DNA of 64,000 nucleotides from Halorubrum hochsteinianum. GTDB lineage: Archaea; Halobacteriota; Halobacteria; Halobacteriales; Haloferacaceae. The DNA is taken from contig NZ_CP098415.1 of assembly GCF_023702125.1 (NCBI RefSeq), forward strand, positions 868,001 to 932,000, read 5' to 3'. Positions 35,649 through 44,506 of the stretch are shown piece after piece. Made by a program: the position numbers and the translations under genes. How positions within the stretch are numbered: position 1 is the stretch's first letter; every line of letters begins with the position of its first letter. The notes under the pieces are model-generated. The model did not search any database. It saw only the letters and a list, made by a program, of their open reading frames with translations, and had not been told where the DNA came from.

Positions 35649-37046
35649 ATGCCGATCGTCGCCGTCGACGACACCGACTCCCGCGAGCGCGGGATGTGCA
35701 CGACGTACGTGGCGACGCGGATCGCGGAGCGGCTCGCGGCCGCCGGCGGCCGGGTCCGGCGACGCCTCCTCGTCCGCCTGAACCCGGCCGTGAAACACAA
35801 GACCCGGGGGAACGCCGCGGTCGCGCTCCACGTCACCGGCGTCGAGGCGGAGCGGGCCGCGGCGGTGGCCGTCGAGGCGGTCGACGAGTTCGCCGCCGCG
35901 TCGGACCCGCGGACCTCCCCGGGCGTGGTCGTCGCCGACCGCGGCGTCGCGGGCGACCCCTTCGGCCCGACCGGCTCGCCGATTCCGGACGCGGTCGCCG
36001 AGTTCGCCCGGCGGGCGCTCCGCGAGCGCCTCTCCGTCGCGGAGGCGGTCGAGCTGGCAGACGAACACGACTTCCGGCACGCCGCGGTCGGGTCCGCGGG
36101 CGGCGCGGGCGAGGGCGAGTCGGTCGCCGGCCGGGGGCGGGTCGGCGCGCTGGCCGCGGTGGGCGCGCCCGCCGCGTTCGACGACTGGACGGTCGAGCGG
36201 ATCTCCTACCGCGAACTCGACCGCTGCGGGACGCCCCGCGACGTCGACGTCGAGAGCGTCTTCGCCGCCGCCGAGGAGGGGTATCCGACCGTCTGGGACA
36301 CCGTCGACCGGGAGACCGGCGCTGCCGTCTGCGTCCCAAACGCCCCCGGCCCGATCCTCCACGGGATCCGGGGCGACGACGCCGACGCGTGCCGGGCGGT
36401 CGCGGCCGCGATCGACGGCGAGGCGGTCGACCGCGCCGCGACGTTCCTGACGAACCAGGGGACCGACGCCCACCTCGCGCCGGGGCGGATCGGCGACCTG
36501 CGCGACGGCGCGGGCTACCGCGTCGCGGGCGTCGTCGCGGGGGCGCCGGAGACGAGACGGGGGGGTCACGTCCACGTCGCGGTCGCGGACGACCGGGGCG
36601 GAGGCGACCGTGGACGGGAGGGCGACGGGGCGGACACCGACGCCCTCCGCGCCGTCGCGTTCGCGCCCACCGGCCGGTTCCGCGACCGGGTCCGGTCGCT
36701 GCGCCCCGGCGACCGCGTCACCCTCTGCGGCGAACACGAGGTGCGGGCGGACGCCGACGGACCGGCGAGCACCCTGAAACTGGAGAAGTTCGCCGTCCGC
36801 GACCTCGTTCGGACCGAGCCCGCCGTGCCGACCTGTCCCGACTGCGGGCGCTCGATGTCCTCGGCGGGGCGGGATCAGGGGTACCGGTGTCGGGACTGCG
36901 GGACGCGCGCGGCGGGGAAAGTCGAGACGCCGGTCGACCGCGACCTCGACCCGGGCTGGTACGAGGTGCCGCCGAGCGCGCGCCGCCACGTCGCGAAGCC
37001 GCTCGTCCGCGGCGGGTTCGACGCGCCGACGCACCCGGAGCGGTGA
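35649..37046 (+). CDS. tiaS: tRNA(Ile2) 2-agmatinylcytidine synthetase TiaS
   Basis: A 465-residue enzyme that attaches agmatine to C34 of the CAU anticodon of tRNA-Ile2 using ATP, so that it reads AUA. It starts [20 protein letters not shown], the conserved N-terminus with the DDTDS catalytic stretch, followed by the DUF1743-like middle region. Near the C-terminus an OB-type segment ([17 protein letters not shown]) precedes a zinc ribbon CPDC ... CRDC (about residues 395-420). The in-frame sequence upstream of 35649 is Arg-rich and unlikely to be translated. Archaea need this enzyme, so the gene should be essential. Confidence 0.93.
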   Translation: MPIVAVDDTDSRERGMCTTYVATRIAERLAAAGGRVRRRLLVRLNPAVKHKTRGNAAVALHVTGVEAERAAAVAVEAVDEFAAASDPRTSPGVVVADRGVAGDPFGPTGSPIPDAVAEFARRALRERLSVAEAVELADEHDFRHAAVGSAGGAGEGESVAGRGRVGALAAVGAPAAFDDWTVERISYRELDRCGTPRDVDVESVFAAAEEGYPTVWDTVDRETGAAVCVPNAPGPILHGIRGDDADACRAVAAAIDGEAVDRAATFLTNQGTDAHLAPGRIGDLRDGAGYRVAGVVAGAPETRRGGHVHVAVADDRGGGDRGREGDGADTDALRAVAFAPTGRFRDRVRSLRPGDRVTLCGEHEVRADADGPASTLKLEKFAVRDLVRTEPAVPTCPDCGRSMSSAGRDQGYRCRDCGTRAAGKVETPVDRDLDPGWYEVPPSARRHVAKPLVRGGFDAPTHPER

Positions 37047-37077
37047 CGGGGCCGTCGAGCCCGACTCGCCCGGAGCG

Positions 37078-37461
37078 ATGAAGTGGTCCGCGCGAGAGCG
37101 GACGGACGTGACCGGAATCGTCTTCCACGCGACGGAGCGACGCGACGCGGTCGTCGAGTTCTACCGCGACCGGCTGACCGCGACGGTGCGGCTCGAACAG
37201 CCGGACTGTACGATACTGGAGTTCGACGGCTTCCTGTTCGGCTTCTGCGAGCGCGCCGAGGCCGACGACTGCGGCATCCTCACCTTCGTCTACCCCGACC
37301 GAGACGGGGTGGACGCCGCACGGGACCGGCTCGGCGACGCGGTCGTGGAGGAGCCGCGGGAGAACGAGACGTACGACATTTACCAGTGTTTCGCCCGGGA
37401 CCCCGAGGGCCGGACCGTCGAGTGTCAGGCGTTCCTCGACGACGCCGTCGACATCGAGTAG
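37078..37461 (+). CDS. VOC-superfamily (glyoxalase/bleomycin-resistance-like) protein
   Basis: A 127-residue protein with a single vicinal-oxygen-chelate module: the beta-alpha-beta-beta-beta pattern begins VTGIVFHATERRDAVVEFYRDRL and closes with CFARDPEGRTVECQAF, whose final Glu is the usual metal or substrate residue. Such small proteins are often dimeric. It lies 31 bases after tiaS and could share its transcript. The substrate is unknown. Confidence 0.8.
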   Translation: MKWSARERTDVTGIVFHATERRDAVVEFYRDRLTATVRLEQPDCTILEFDGFLFGFCERAEADDCGILTFVYPDRDGVDAARDRLGDAVVEEPRENETYDIYQCFARDPEGRTVECQAFLDDAVDIE

Positions 37462-37494
37462 GCGGCGATCGGCGGGCCGGGGGACCGCGCCCGC

Positions 37495-37725
37495 TCACTC
37501 GTCGAGGTCGTGGGCGTCGCGCCACGCGGCCGCCCGCTCCGCGGCCGCCTCGGCGTCGTCGAACCGCTCGCGCTCGTAGGCCGACTCGTCGGCCGCCTGC
37601 TCCATCACGTCGAGGCGGACGACGAAGCCGCCGTCCGCGCGCTCGCGCAGTCTGACCGTCGCGTAGCCGTCCGACCGCTCCCACTCGGTGACCGTGCCGT
37701 CCTCGCGCTCCAGCGACCAGCTCAT
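37495..37725 (-). CDS. Small haloarchaeal protein (DUF7543-like), function unknown
   Basis: A 76-residue soluble, acidic protein starting MSWSLEREDGTVTEWERSDG. It has a beta-rich N-terminal part (YATVRLRERADGGFVVRLDV) and a C-terminal helix (AEAAAERAAAWRDAHDL). I tentatively link it to DUF7543. There are no cysteines or membrane segments. Confidence 0.7.
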   Translation of the reverse strand: MSWSLEREDGTVTEWERSDGYATVRLRERADGGFVVRLDVMEQAADESAYERERFDDAEAAAERAAAWRDAHDLDE

Positions 37726-37800
37726 ACCCCGCCGGACGCGCCCCGCGGCTAAAGCGGTGGGGTTCCGCGGTCGGACGGGGGACGGGATTCCGCGGTCGGG

Positions 37801-37977
37801 TCAGTCGCCCGCGCTCGGCGAGCGGTCCACACCCGGCGTCTCCGCCGCCTCCGGCGTGGCGGCGTACCCGCACACCGGGCAGACGACGTAGCCGAGCGAG
37901 TCGTACGGGACCGACGTCGAGGGGGCGGTCACGTCGCACTCGGGGCAGTCGAACGTCGCGGCGTTGTCGGTCGACAT
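37801..37977 (-). CDS. Small zinc-ribbon protein
   Basis: A 58-residue protein starting MSTDNAATFDCPECDVTAP with two CxxC knuckles, CPEC and CPVC, spaced by about 20 residues: a typical mini zinc ribbon. The C-terminal 20 residues are Pro/Ala/Asp-rich and look disordered. Such proteins may bind nucleic acid or act as adaptors, but no specific role is known. It is too short to be caught by most gene callers. Confidence 0.75.
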   Translation of the reverse strand: MSTDNAATFDCPECDVTAPSTSVPYDSLGYVVCPVCGYAATPEAAETPGVDRSPSAGD

Positions 37978-38044
37978 GCGAACACATACCGGTCGATCGC
38001 CCCTAGTTATGCGCCGCTTGCTGTCGCGTCAACGCCACCCTACT

Positions 38045-38050
38045 TATATA
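38045..38050 (+). promoter_or_regulatory. Box A of the M24 peptidase gene
   Basis: TTATATA about 24 bases before the GTG at 38071 supports that GTG as a leaderless start. Confidence 0.5.
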
Positions 38051-38070
38051 CCGAGTCCGAATCCCGTCGC

Positions 38071-39279
38071 GTGACCGACGACGCACACGCGGGCGGGTCG
38101 ACGGCGGGAGAGACGACGGCGGAAGGGACGACCGGACCGTACGAGCGGCGGCGCGAGCGGGCCGCGCGGCGGCTCGACGCGGTCGACGCCGCGGGGCTGG
38201 TGGCGTTCCCGAGCCGGAACCTCCAGTACCTCACCGGCTTCGCCGAGGAGCCGGGCGAGCGGCACTTCTTCCTCGTGGTTCCGGCGGCGAGCGCCGCGGA
38301 CCCGAGCCCGGCGCTGCTCGTGCCGGCGCTGTACGAGACGCAGGTCCGGGAGGCGACGGACGTCGCCGAGGTCCGGACGTGGAGCGACGGCGACGACCCG
38401 GTCGCGGCGACCCGCGACCTGCTCGCCGACCGGGGGCTCGACGGCGGGCGGCTCCTCGTCGACGACACGATGTGGGCGCGGTTCTCGCAGGACCTCCGCG
38501 CGGCGGCCCCCGGCGCGACGTGGGGGCTGGCGAGCGAGGCGCTCGCGGACCTCCGGGTCAGGAAGGACGAGGCCGAACTGGCGGCGCTGCGCGAGGCAGC
38601 GGCGGTCGCAGACGCCGTCGTCGAGGACCTCCGCGAACTGGGCGCGGACGCGGTCGGGATGACCGAAGCCGAACTCGCCGACCGGATCGCGGACCGGCTG
38701 GCCGCACGCGGGGGGCGCGGGGTCAGCTTCGAGACGGTCGTCGCGGCCGGCGAGAACGGCGCGAAGCCGCACCACGGCCACGGCGACCGCGAGGTCCGGG
38801 CGGGCGAGCCGGTCGTCCTCGACTTCGGGACGCGCGTCGACGGCTACCCCTCCGACCAGACCCGAACGCTCGTCTTCGGCGGGGAGCCGCCCGAGGAGTA
38901 CCGGGAGGTCCACGAGGTCGTGCGCGAGGCGCAGGCCGCCGGGGTCGAGGCGGTCGAACCCGGCGTTCCCGCGTCCGCCGTCGACCGCGCCGCACGCGAG
39001 GTGATCGAGGCGGCGGGGTACGGCGACGCGTTCGTTCACCGGACCGGCCACGGGGTGGGGCTGGAGGTCCACGAGGAGCCGTACCTCGTCGCCGGCAACG
39101 ACCGCCGGCTGGAGCCGGGGATGGTGTGCTCCGTCGAGCCGGGGATCTACCTCGACGGGCGGTTCGGCTGCCGGATCGAGGACCTCGTCGTCGTCACGGA
39201 GGACGGCTGCGAGCGGCTGAACCGGACCGACCGCGGCTGGGAGACGGGCGGCGAGAGCGGCGGCTCGTCGGCGCGGTGA
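38071..39279 (+). CDS. M24-family aminopeptidase P-like (Xaa-Pro) peptidase
   Basis: A 402-residue pita-bread metallopeptidase. The N-terminal creatinase-type domain (about 25-160) precedes the catalytic domain, which has all five metal ligands: the two Asp in LDFGTRVDGYPSDQTRT, His in HRTGHGVGLEVHE, and the two Glu in SVEPGIYLDGRFGCRIED. Probable substrates are peptides with proline in the second position. The GTG start has a well-placed TATA box. A second, more diverged M24 gene lies at 56.2-57.6 kb. Confidence 0.9.
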   Translation: MTDDAHAGGSTAGETTAEGTTGPYERRRERAARRLDAVDAAGLVAFPSRNLQYLTGFAEEPGERHFFLVVPAASAADPSPALLVPALYETQVREATDVAEVRTWSDGDDPVAATRDLLADRGLDGGRLLVDDTMWARFSQDLRAAAPGATWGLASEALADLRVRKDEAELAALREAAAVADAVVEDLRELGADAVGMTEAELADRIADRLAARGGRGVSFETVVAAGENGAKPHHGHGDREVRAGEPVVLDFGTRVDGYPSDQTRTLVFGGEPPEEYREVHEVVREAQAAGVEAVEPGVPASAVDRAAREVIEAAGYGDAFVHRTGHGVGLEVHEEPYLVAGNDRRLEPGMVCSVEPGIYLDGRFGCRIEDLVVVTEDGCERLNRTDRGWETGGESGGSSAR

Positions 39280-39557
39280 CGAGCGAGGCCGCGAGGGAGG
39301 CCGCAACGGGAGAGCGAGACGTGAGAACGAAACGCGAGAACGCGACGCGAAAGCGCGGAGACCGGCGTGCCGAGCGTCGGCACGCGGATTCGGGAGTCGT
39401 GTGCCTGCGCCCCCAAGCGGGGATTACCGCCGGATATTATAACAGTATTACCGTATTATTTCGGGTAGGTTCCCGCGGTCGTATCGGAGCCGCGGGCGCT
39501 CACGGAGCCGCGGGCGGCATCGAAACCATTAGTGTCGCCCGAGCGGAACCGCGACGC
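39280..39557 (+). promoter_or_regulatory. Intergenic region with AT-rich promoter of the DUF5789 gene
   Basis: This stretch of about 280 bases contains no convincing gene. Its middle (39432-39470) is unusually AT-rich, with several TATTA and TTATAA-type words, and a further CATTAGT lies about 30 bases before the next ATG. At least one of these should be the promoter of the downstream gene. Confidence 0.45.
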
Positions 39558-39860
39558 ATGAGTGACACCGATGCGGACGAGGGTGACGACGAGGCCGAGG
39601 CGGAGCCGGCCGTCGAACTCGGCGAGGGACCGGACGTTGCCGGCGAGCCGGTCGCCCGCGTCGCGTCGCGGCTCACCTGGCCCGCGACGCGCAGCGACGT
39701 CCGGGAACAGGAGGGCGACGCCGAGATCCGGACGCCCGACGGCCCCCGCGGGCTCGACGACGTGCTCGCCGACAGCGAGGTCCCGCTGTTCGAGAGCCGG
39801 AGCGAGTTCGTCCGGGCGGTGGAGGACGTCGTCGGTCGCAGTCCGGTCGCGACCGAGTAG
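39558..39860 (+). CDS. DUF5789 family protein
   Basis: A 100-residue acidic haloarchaeal protein of unknown function, recognised by VARVASRLTWPATRSDV and EIRTPDGPRGLDDVL. The first 35 residues are a Glu/Asp/Ala-rich tail. The family is confined, as far as I know, to haloarchaea. It is 55 bases upstream of the DUF302 gene, with which it might be co-transcribed. Confidence 0.75.
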   Translation: MSDTDADEGDDEAEAEPAVELGEGPDVAGEPVARVASRLTWPATRSDVREQEGDAEIRTPDGPRGLDDVLADSEVPLFESRSEFVRAVEDVVGRSPVATE

Positions 39861-39915
39861 GTCGAGCGCGTCGCCCCGCCGCGGACTTTTTACTCGGGCG
39901 ACACGGAGTCGAAGC

Positions 39916-40368
39916 ATGGCGATTCCGTTCGATCCGCACGAGCTGGACCCCGAGGAGTACGGCGAGACCAAGACGACGCTCCAAACCGACCACGAGTCGG
40001 CGATAGAGCGCGTCCGCGAGGTGTGTACCGACGCCGGGTTCGGCGTGCCCGTGGAGTTCTCCCCCTCCGAACTGCTCAACGAGAAGGTGGACGCCGACCG
40101 CGACCCGTACTACGTCCTCGGCGCGTGTAACCCCCGGATGGCGGACCGCGCGCTCGACGCCACCGACGGGCGGATCGGCGGGCTGTTCCCCTGTAACATG
40201 ATCGTCCGCGAGGTCGAACCCGGCACGCAGGAGGTGTACCACGTCTCGATCATGAAGATCGCGCGCCTGCTCGGGCTCCCCGTCGACGACGACGAGATGG
40301 ACGCGATCATCGACGACACCGGCGAGATGGTCGACGCCGTGTTCGCGGAACTGGACGACGGCGCGTAG
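39916..40368 (+). CDS. DUF302 domain protein
   Basis: A 150-residue cytoplasmic protein with one DUF302 domain: TTLQTDHESAIERVREVCTDAGFGV near the N-terminus, then YYVLGACNPRMADRAL and a GLFPCNMIVREVEPG strand carrying a conserved Cys. DUF302 proteins may bind heme or small sulfur species, but none is proven here. It is transcribed in the same direction as DUF5789. Confidence 0.85.
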   Translation: MAIPFDPHELDPEEYGETKTTLQTDHESAIERVREVCTDAGFGVPVEFSPSELLNEKVDADRDPYYVLGACNPRMADRALDATDGRIGGLFPCNMIVREVEPGTQEVYHVSIMKIARLLGLPVDDDEMDAIIDDTGEMVDAVFAELDDGA

Positions 40369-40557
40369 GTCGCGACCCGCTGCCCGGCGCAGGCCGGTCG
40401 GTCCGTCCGCGGTCGTCCGACTCTCGCTCGTGTTCCGGTGTGTCGTCGGGTGTGTTCGGGGACGGACGCCGGTGGTCGTGTGTACTTGTATTGAATTTGA
40501 ATAGGGAGCCGCACCCGCTGGCGTTCTCGTGCCGTCGTGACCGATGTTTCGACCGAG

Positions 40558-42450
40558 CTACAGCCCCCAGATGGCCGCCACACCGACCGTGGTGACGACC
40601 GCAAGCAGTACCTGTAGCGGTGCCCCGACCTTCAGAAAGTCGCTGAACCGGTAGCCGCCGGGACCGTACACCATCAGGTTCGTCTGGTAGCCGATGGGCG
40701 TCATGAACGACGTGGCCGAGGCGAACATCACGATCAGCAAGAACGAGAACTGGTCGGCCCCGAGCTGCTGGGCGGCGTCGACAGCCACCGGGATCATCAG
40801 GACGACCGTCGCCACCGGCGTGATGACGTTCGCCATAAGCCCCGTCAGCAGCGACGTGAGCAGCAGCACACCGATCAGCGGGAGCACCGCCTCGGCCGAA
40901 ACGAGCGCTTCAGCGATGACCGCGGCCCCGCCGGTCGATTCCATCGCCTGTCCCAACGGGATCACGCCCGCGAGCAGGAAGATGACGTTCCAAGACACCG
41001 CGTCATAGGCGTCGGCGGAACTGAGACACCCCGTGACGACCATCCCGAACACCCCCGCGAAGGCCGCGATCACGATGGGAACGACGTCGAGCGACGCCGC
41101 GGCGATGACGCCGGCCATGATCGCGACGGCGATCGGCGTCCGCGGCGACAGCGGTGCGGCCTCCTCGACGTCGGCCTCGACCAGTCGGTCGTAGGCGCGC
41201 TCGTCCGCGACGTAGAGGTCGCCCGTCTCGTTGAAGTACTCGATCGACTCCACGGGCATCCGGGCCAACAGCAGGTCGCCGACCTGTAGCGTCACCTCGT
41301 CTAACTCCGTCCGGATGAGAGTGCCCTCACGGCGGATCGCCAAGACGGTCGTCCGCTGGAACTCCTCGATTCTGGCCTCGGCGATCGTCTCACCGACGTA
41401 TTTCGAGTTCTCTCCGACGACGGCCTTCACGAGCGCGAAGTCAGTCGGCGGGTCTTCGAAGGTCGTTTCTGTGATCTCCTCGGGGGTACGGTTCCGGAGG
41501 CCGTTCGCCTCCCGGAACTGGTTGATCGCCTGTATCGTCCCGTTGACGATCAGCGCGTCTCCCGCTTCGATTGGGATGTCGGTGTACGGTGCGGGGTAGA
41601 CCTCGCCGTCGCGGCGCAGTTGGAGGATCGTCACCCCGGTTTCATCCGAATCTAATTCGGCAACGGCCGTTCCGACCAACGGCGAGTCGTCGCTGATTTC
41701 GACCCGCGCGAGGTGGTCCTCGAGGTCGAACTCCTCGACGAGATCGGCACCGACGGGAATCCGCGCGGGGACGAGTCGCCGCCCGATCGTCAGCAAGTAC
41801 GCGAGGCCCACGACGAGGATTACCACTCCGAGGGGAGCGAATTCGAACATCCCGATGCCGCTCCGGCCGTCGATGAGCAGGCGGGCGGAGTCGCTCGCGA
41901 GCAGGTTCGTCGACGTGCCGATCAGCGTCAGCGTCCCGCCGAGGATGGCGGCATACGACAGCGGCAACAGGAGTTTCGACGGCGAGATGTTGCTCTGTTC
42001 GGCGAGATCCGAGATCATCGGGATGAACACGGCGACCACCGGGGTGTTGTTGATGAACCCAGCGATCGGTCCGGTAGTCCCGACCGTCGCCGCGAGAGCG
42101 CGGAACTCGCTGCCTTGTGTCAGGTCTGCGAGGTAGACACCCAACCGCTGAACCAGACCGGTCTGTTGGATGCCAGCACTCAACATGTACATTCCGACGA
42201 TAGTGATCGTCGCGGGGTTGGAGAATCCGGAGATCGCGTTCCGCGGGGTGATCCCGATATCAATTCCCAACAACGGCTCGATCGAGGCGAGGGCCACGAT
42301 GACTCCGATCGCAGTCACGTCGTTGGGGATGACCTCAGAGACGAACAGTGCCAGCGCGACGCCGATGAGTCCGAAGACGAGCAGCGCTGGCGTCGTCAGT
42401 CCGAGGAGAGCCATGCCATCCGATAGTGAAGCCGACATATAGTCCTTCAT
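40558..42450 (-). CDS. SLC13-family anion/solute permease with two RCK_C (TrkA-C) domains
   Basis: A 630-residue transporter of the divalent anion:sodium symporter family (sulfate, dicarboxylate or phosphate). Membrane helices flank a cytoplasmic insert (about 235-420) of two TrkA-C modules (ISDDSPLVGTAVAELDSDE and VVGENSKYVGETIAEARIEEF). Typical permease signatures include NNTPVVAVFIPM, PLSYAAILGGTLTLIGTSTN and ANVITPVATVVLMIP with ATSFMTPIGYQTNLMVYGPG. A second ATG at 42438 (MSASLSDG) is an alternative start. By eye its third codon positions are less GC-biased than its neighbours, and its 3' flank is AT-rich, hinting at acquisition. The substrate cannot be told from sequence. Confidence 0.88.
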   Translation of the reverse strand: MKDYMSASLSDGMALLGLTTPALLVFGLIGVALALFVSEVIPNDVTAIGVIVALASIEPLLGIDIGITPRNAISGFSNPATITIVGMYMLSAGIQQTGLVQRLGVYLADLTQGSEFRALAATVGTTGPIAGFINNTPVVAVFIPMISDLAEQSNISPSKLLLPLSYAAILGGTLTLIGTSTNLLASDSARLLIDGRSGIGMFEFAPLGVVILVVGLAYLLTIGRRLVPARIPVGADLVEEFDLEDHLARVEISDDSPLVGTAVAELDSDETGVTILQLRRDGEVYPAPYTDIPIEAGDALIVNGTIQAINQFREANGLRNRTPEEITETTFEDPPTDFALVKAVVGENSKYVGETIAEARIEEFQRTTVLAIRREGTLIRTELDEVTLQVGDLLLARMPVESIEYFNETGDLYVADERAYDRLVEADVEEAAPLSPRTPIAVAIMAGVIAAASLDVVPIVIAAFAGVFGMVVTGCLSSADAYDAVSWNVIFLLAGVIPLGQAMESTGGAAVIAEALVSAEAVLPLIGVLLLTSLLTGLMANVITPVATVVLMIPVAVDAAQQLGADQFSFLLIVMFASATSFMTPIGYQTNLMVYGPGGYRFSDFLKVGAPLQVLLAVVTTVGVAAIWGL

Positions 42451-42558
42451 AGACGTGAACAGCGACGTACAGCCGAGTCGCTGAGGCTTCGGTGGCGTTC
42501 CCGTCGCTCAGTATGTTGTAAACGGCCGCAAATTCGGAGCGACCGCTGCGCCGCCGGG

Positions 42559-43794
42559 CTACCTCGCCGCTCCGGCGTCGCTGCTGTCGGTCGGGTCCAG
42601 CCACGAGGTCACGAGCGACTCGAACGGCGCGGAGTACCCCATCAGCGTCGTCCCAAGCACCGCCATCACGAGGACGTAGCCGACCGCGAAGGCGTTGATC
42701 GTCCCCACCAGCGCCGGGTCGAACGTCCCCGCGTTCGCGCCGGTGACCGCGACCGTGGCGATGATCAGCGAGAACTCCCCGCGGGTGGTCATCCCGAGCG
42801 CGACCCGGGTCGACCGGCGGGCGTCGAGGTCGAACGCGCGCCCGGCGAGGTACCCGGTTACCAGCTTCGTCGGCGTCGTCACGACCACCGCGAGCGCGAC
42901 GAGCGCCGCGACGTCCCCGAACAGCGACGGGTCGGTGACGAGTCCGATCCAGAAGAAGAACACCGCCGCGAAGGTGTCGCGGACCGGCTCCAACAGCGTC
43001 TCGATCTCGTGGGCGTAGTCGGTCGACGAGAACGCCATCCCGACGAAGAAGGCCGCGACCGCCTCGCTGACGCCGAGCGCGAGCGAGACGCCGGCGACCA
43101 ACACAACCGTCGCGATCGACCGCAGCGCGACGAACTCCTTGTTGTCCGTCGCGACCAGCCGATCGAACGCCGGGGTTCCGAACCGGACCAGCGCGAGCAG
43201 CGCGAAAATGAACCCGATCGCGGTCCCGACGTCAGTCGCGGCCGCGGCGACGTCGCCGCCGCCCGACACCAGGGCGGACGCGACCGCGAGGTAGACCGCG
43301 ATGAACAGGTCCTCGTAGACGAGCGTGCCCAGCATCGGCTCGGCCTCGTCGTTGGCGATCCAGCCGAGGTCGATGAGCGATTTCGTGATCACCGCCGACG
43401 AGGAGATGTAGACGATCCCCGCGATCAGAAACGCCGGGAGGAACGCGCCGAAGACGAGCCAGCCGAGCACGAGCCCCGCGCCGAAGTTCGCGAGGTCGAT
43501 CGTCCCCGCCGTCCCGATCGGATGCCACCGGGCGATCAGGCGGTCGAGGTTGAACTCCAGCCCGAGGAAAAAGAGGAGGAAGACGATCCCCAGCTCCGCG
43601 CCCAGCGAGATGAACTCCGTCTCGGGGACGTAGACGGTCCCGAGCGCGGGCAGCGAGACGCGCCCGAGGACGAACTCGCCGAGCGCCATCCCGGTGAGGA
43701 TGTAGAAGGGGATCACCGACTGACCCAGTCGGTTCGCGACCATGCCGGCGACCGCGACCGCGGCGAACATGATCCCCACGTCGAGCAGCGCCAC
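42559..43794 (-). CDS. CPA2/Kef-type cation:proton antiporter (KhtU-like)
   Basis: A 411-residue integral membrane antiporter with about 12 helices, exchanging K+ or Na+ for H+. The GTG start at 43794 shares its first G with the stop of the small ORF upstream, giving MALLDVGIMFAAVAVAGMVANRLGQSVIPFYILTGMALGE. The fold is marked by LGLEFNLDRL and VYISSSAVITKSLIDLGW (the unwound-helix region). There is no C-terminal RCK domain; regulation is supplied by the separate KhtT-like protein encoded upstream, as in the KhtTU system of Bacillus. It ends in a short cytoplasmic tail. Confidence 0.87.
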   Translation of the reverse strand: MALLDVGIMFAAVAVAGMVANRLGQSVIPFYILTGMALGEFVLGRVSLPALGTVYVPETEFISLGAELGIVFLLFFLGLEFNLDRLIARWHPIGTAGTIDLANFGAGLVLGWLVFGAFLPAFLIAGIVYISSSAVITKSLIDLGWIANDEAEPMLGTLVYEDLFIAVYLAVASALVSGGGDVAAAATDVGTAIGFIFALLALVRFGTPAFDRLVATDNKEFVALRSIATVVLVAGVSLALGVSEAVAAFFVGMAFSSTDYAHEIETLLEPVRDTFAAVFFFWIGLVTDPSLFGDVAALVALAVVVTTPTKLVTGYLAGRAFDLDARRSTRVALGMTTRGEFSLIIATVAVTGANAGTFDPALVGTINAFAVGYVLVMAVLGTTLMGYSAPFESLVTSWLDPTDSSDAGAAR

Positions 43795-43946
43795 TACCGG
43801 GCACCTCCGAGCGGGACGCGGGAGGTGGTGGGACCGGGCGGAGCAACGGGGACGTCGAGGGAGACGAGGGCGGCGAGGGAGACGAGGGCGGCGAGGGAGA
43901 CGAGGGGGACGAGAGCCGAGGCGGCCCCGTGAGGGCGGCCGCTCAT
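43794..43946 (-). CDS. Candidate 50-residue membrane peptide inside the antiporter operon
   Basis: A 50-codon ORF starting at the ATG overlapping the KhtT-like stop (ATGA) and ending in a TAG whose G is the first base of the antiporter GTG (TAGTG), exactly filling the gap. The peptide (MSGRPHGAASALVPLVSLAA...) has one hydrophobic stretch (about residues 8-30) built from an in-frame 18-bp repeat encoding LVSLAA, followed by a Pro-rich tail VPVAPPGPTTSRVPLGG. Both overlaps are what a translated, coupled gene would have. Against it: the frame is repeat-derived, and no homologue can be recalled. Confidence 0.45.
   Translation of the reverse strand: MSGRPHGAASALVPLVSLAALVSLAALVSLDVPVAPPGPTTSRVPLGGAR
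43857..43904. repeat. 18-bp tandem repeat in the antiporter operon
   Basis: The unit gagggagacgagggcggc is present about 2.7 times (43857-43874, 43875-43892, and twelve bases to 43904). Its period is a multiple of three, keeping the wedged ORF in frame; on the minus strand it encodes LVSLAA. Confidence 0.85.
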
Positions 43947-44422
43947 CCGGTGAGGAGTTCCTCGAACGCGGCGCAGTTCTCGGGCGTGCCGACGCCGATC
44001 AGGGTGTCGCCCTCGCGGAGGGTGGTCTCGGCCCCGGGGCTGTCGATCACGCCCTCGTCGCGCTGGATGGCGACCACCGCGAGCCCGGTGCGGTTCCCGA
44101 TGTCGGCGCTCTCCAGCGTCTCGCCGACGAGCGGGGAGCCCGGCGGGAGCTCGTACCACTCCAAGAGGATGCCGCCCGGCAGCGTGGTCTCCTGCGTGTC
44201 CGGCTCGACCGGCTGGAAGTACGCCCCCTCGATGATCGACCCGATCTTCCGCGCGAGGTCGTCGTCGAACGCGAACACCTTTTCGGAGTCCGCGTCCGGG
44301 TCGCGGCGGCGGAACACCTCTCGTTTGCCCGTGTTGTGGATCACCACGACCATCTCCTCGTCGCCGAGGTCGATGGTGAACTTTTTCCCGACGCCCGGGA
44401 GGTCGGATTCGCTGATCGTCAT
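43943..44422 (-). CDS. KhtT-like potassium/proton antiporter regulator (TrkA-C domain)
   Basis: A 159-residue cytoplasmic protein with an N-terminal regulatory region (MTISESDLPGVGKKFTIDLGDEE) and a C-terminal RCK_C/TrkA-C domain (about 75-159) around PGSPLVGETLESADIGNRTGLAVVAI and GDTLIGVGTPENCAAFEELL. This order matches KhtT, which gates the KhtU antiporter in response to nucleotide or pH. A CTATTAGG-type box A about 24 bases before the ATG supports a leaderless start. It heads the khtT-small ORF-antiporter unit. Confidence 0.85.
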   Translation of the reverse strand: MTISESDLPGVGKKFTIDLGDEEMVVVIHNTGKREVFRRRDPDADSEKVFAFDDDLARKIGSIIEGAYFQPVEPDTQETTLPGGILLEWYELPPGSPLVGETLESADIGNRTGLAVVAIQRDEGVIDSPGAETTLREGDTLIGVGTPENCAAFEELLTG

Positions 44423-44506
44423 ACCCGAGGGTGCGACCCGACCCTAATAGTCGTGTGCGTTCGCCGCGTACCAAACGCTAAGTGCGGTCGGTTCGAGGGG
44501 ACGCGT

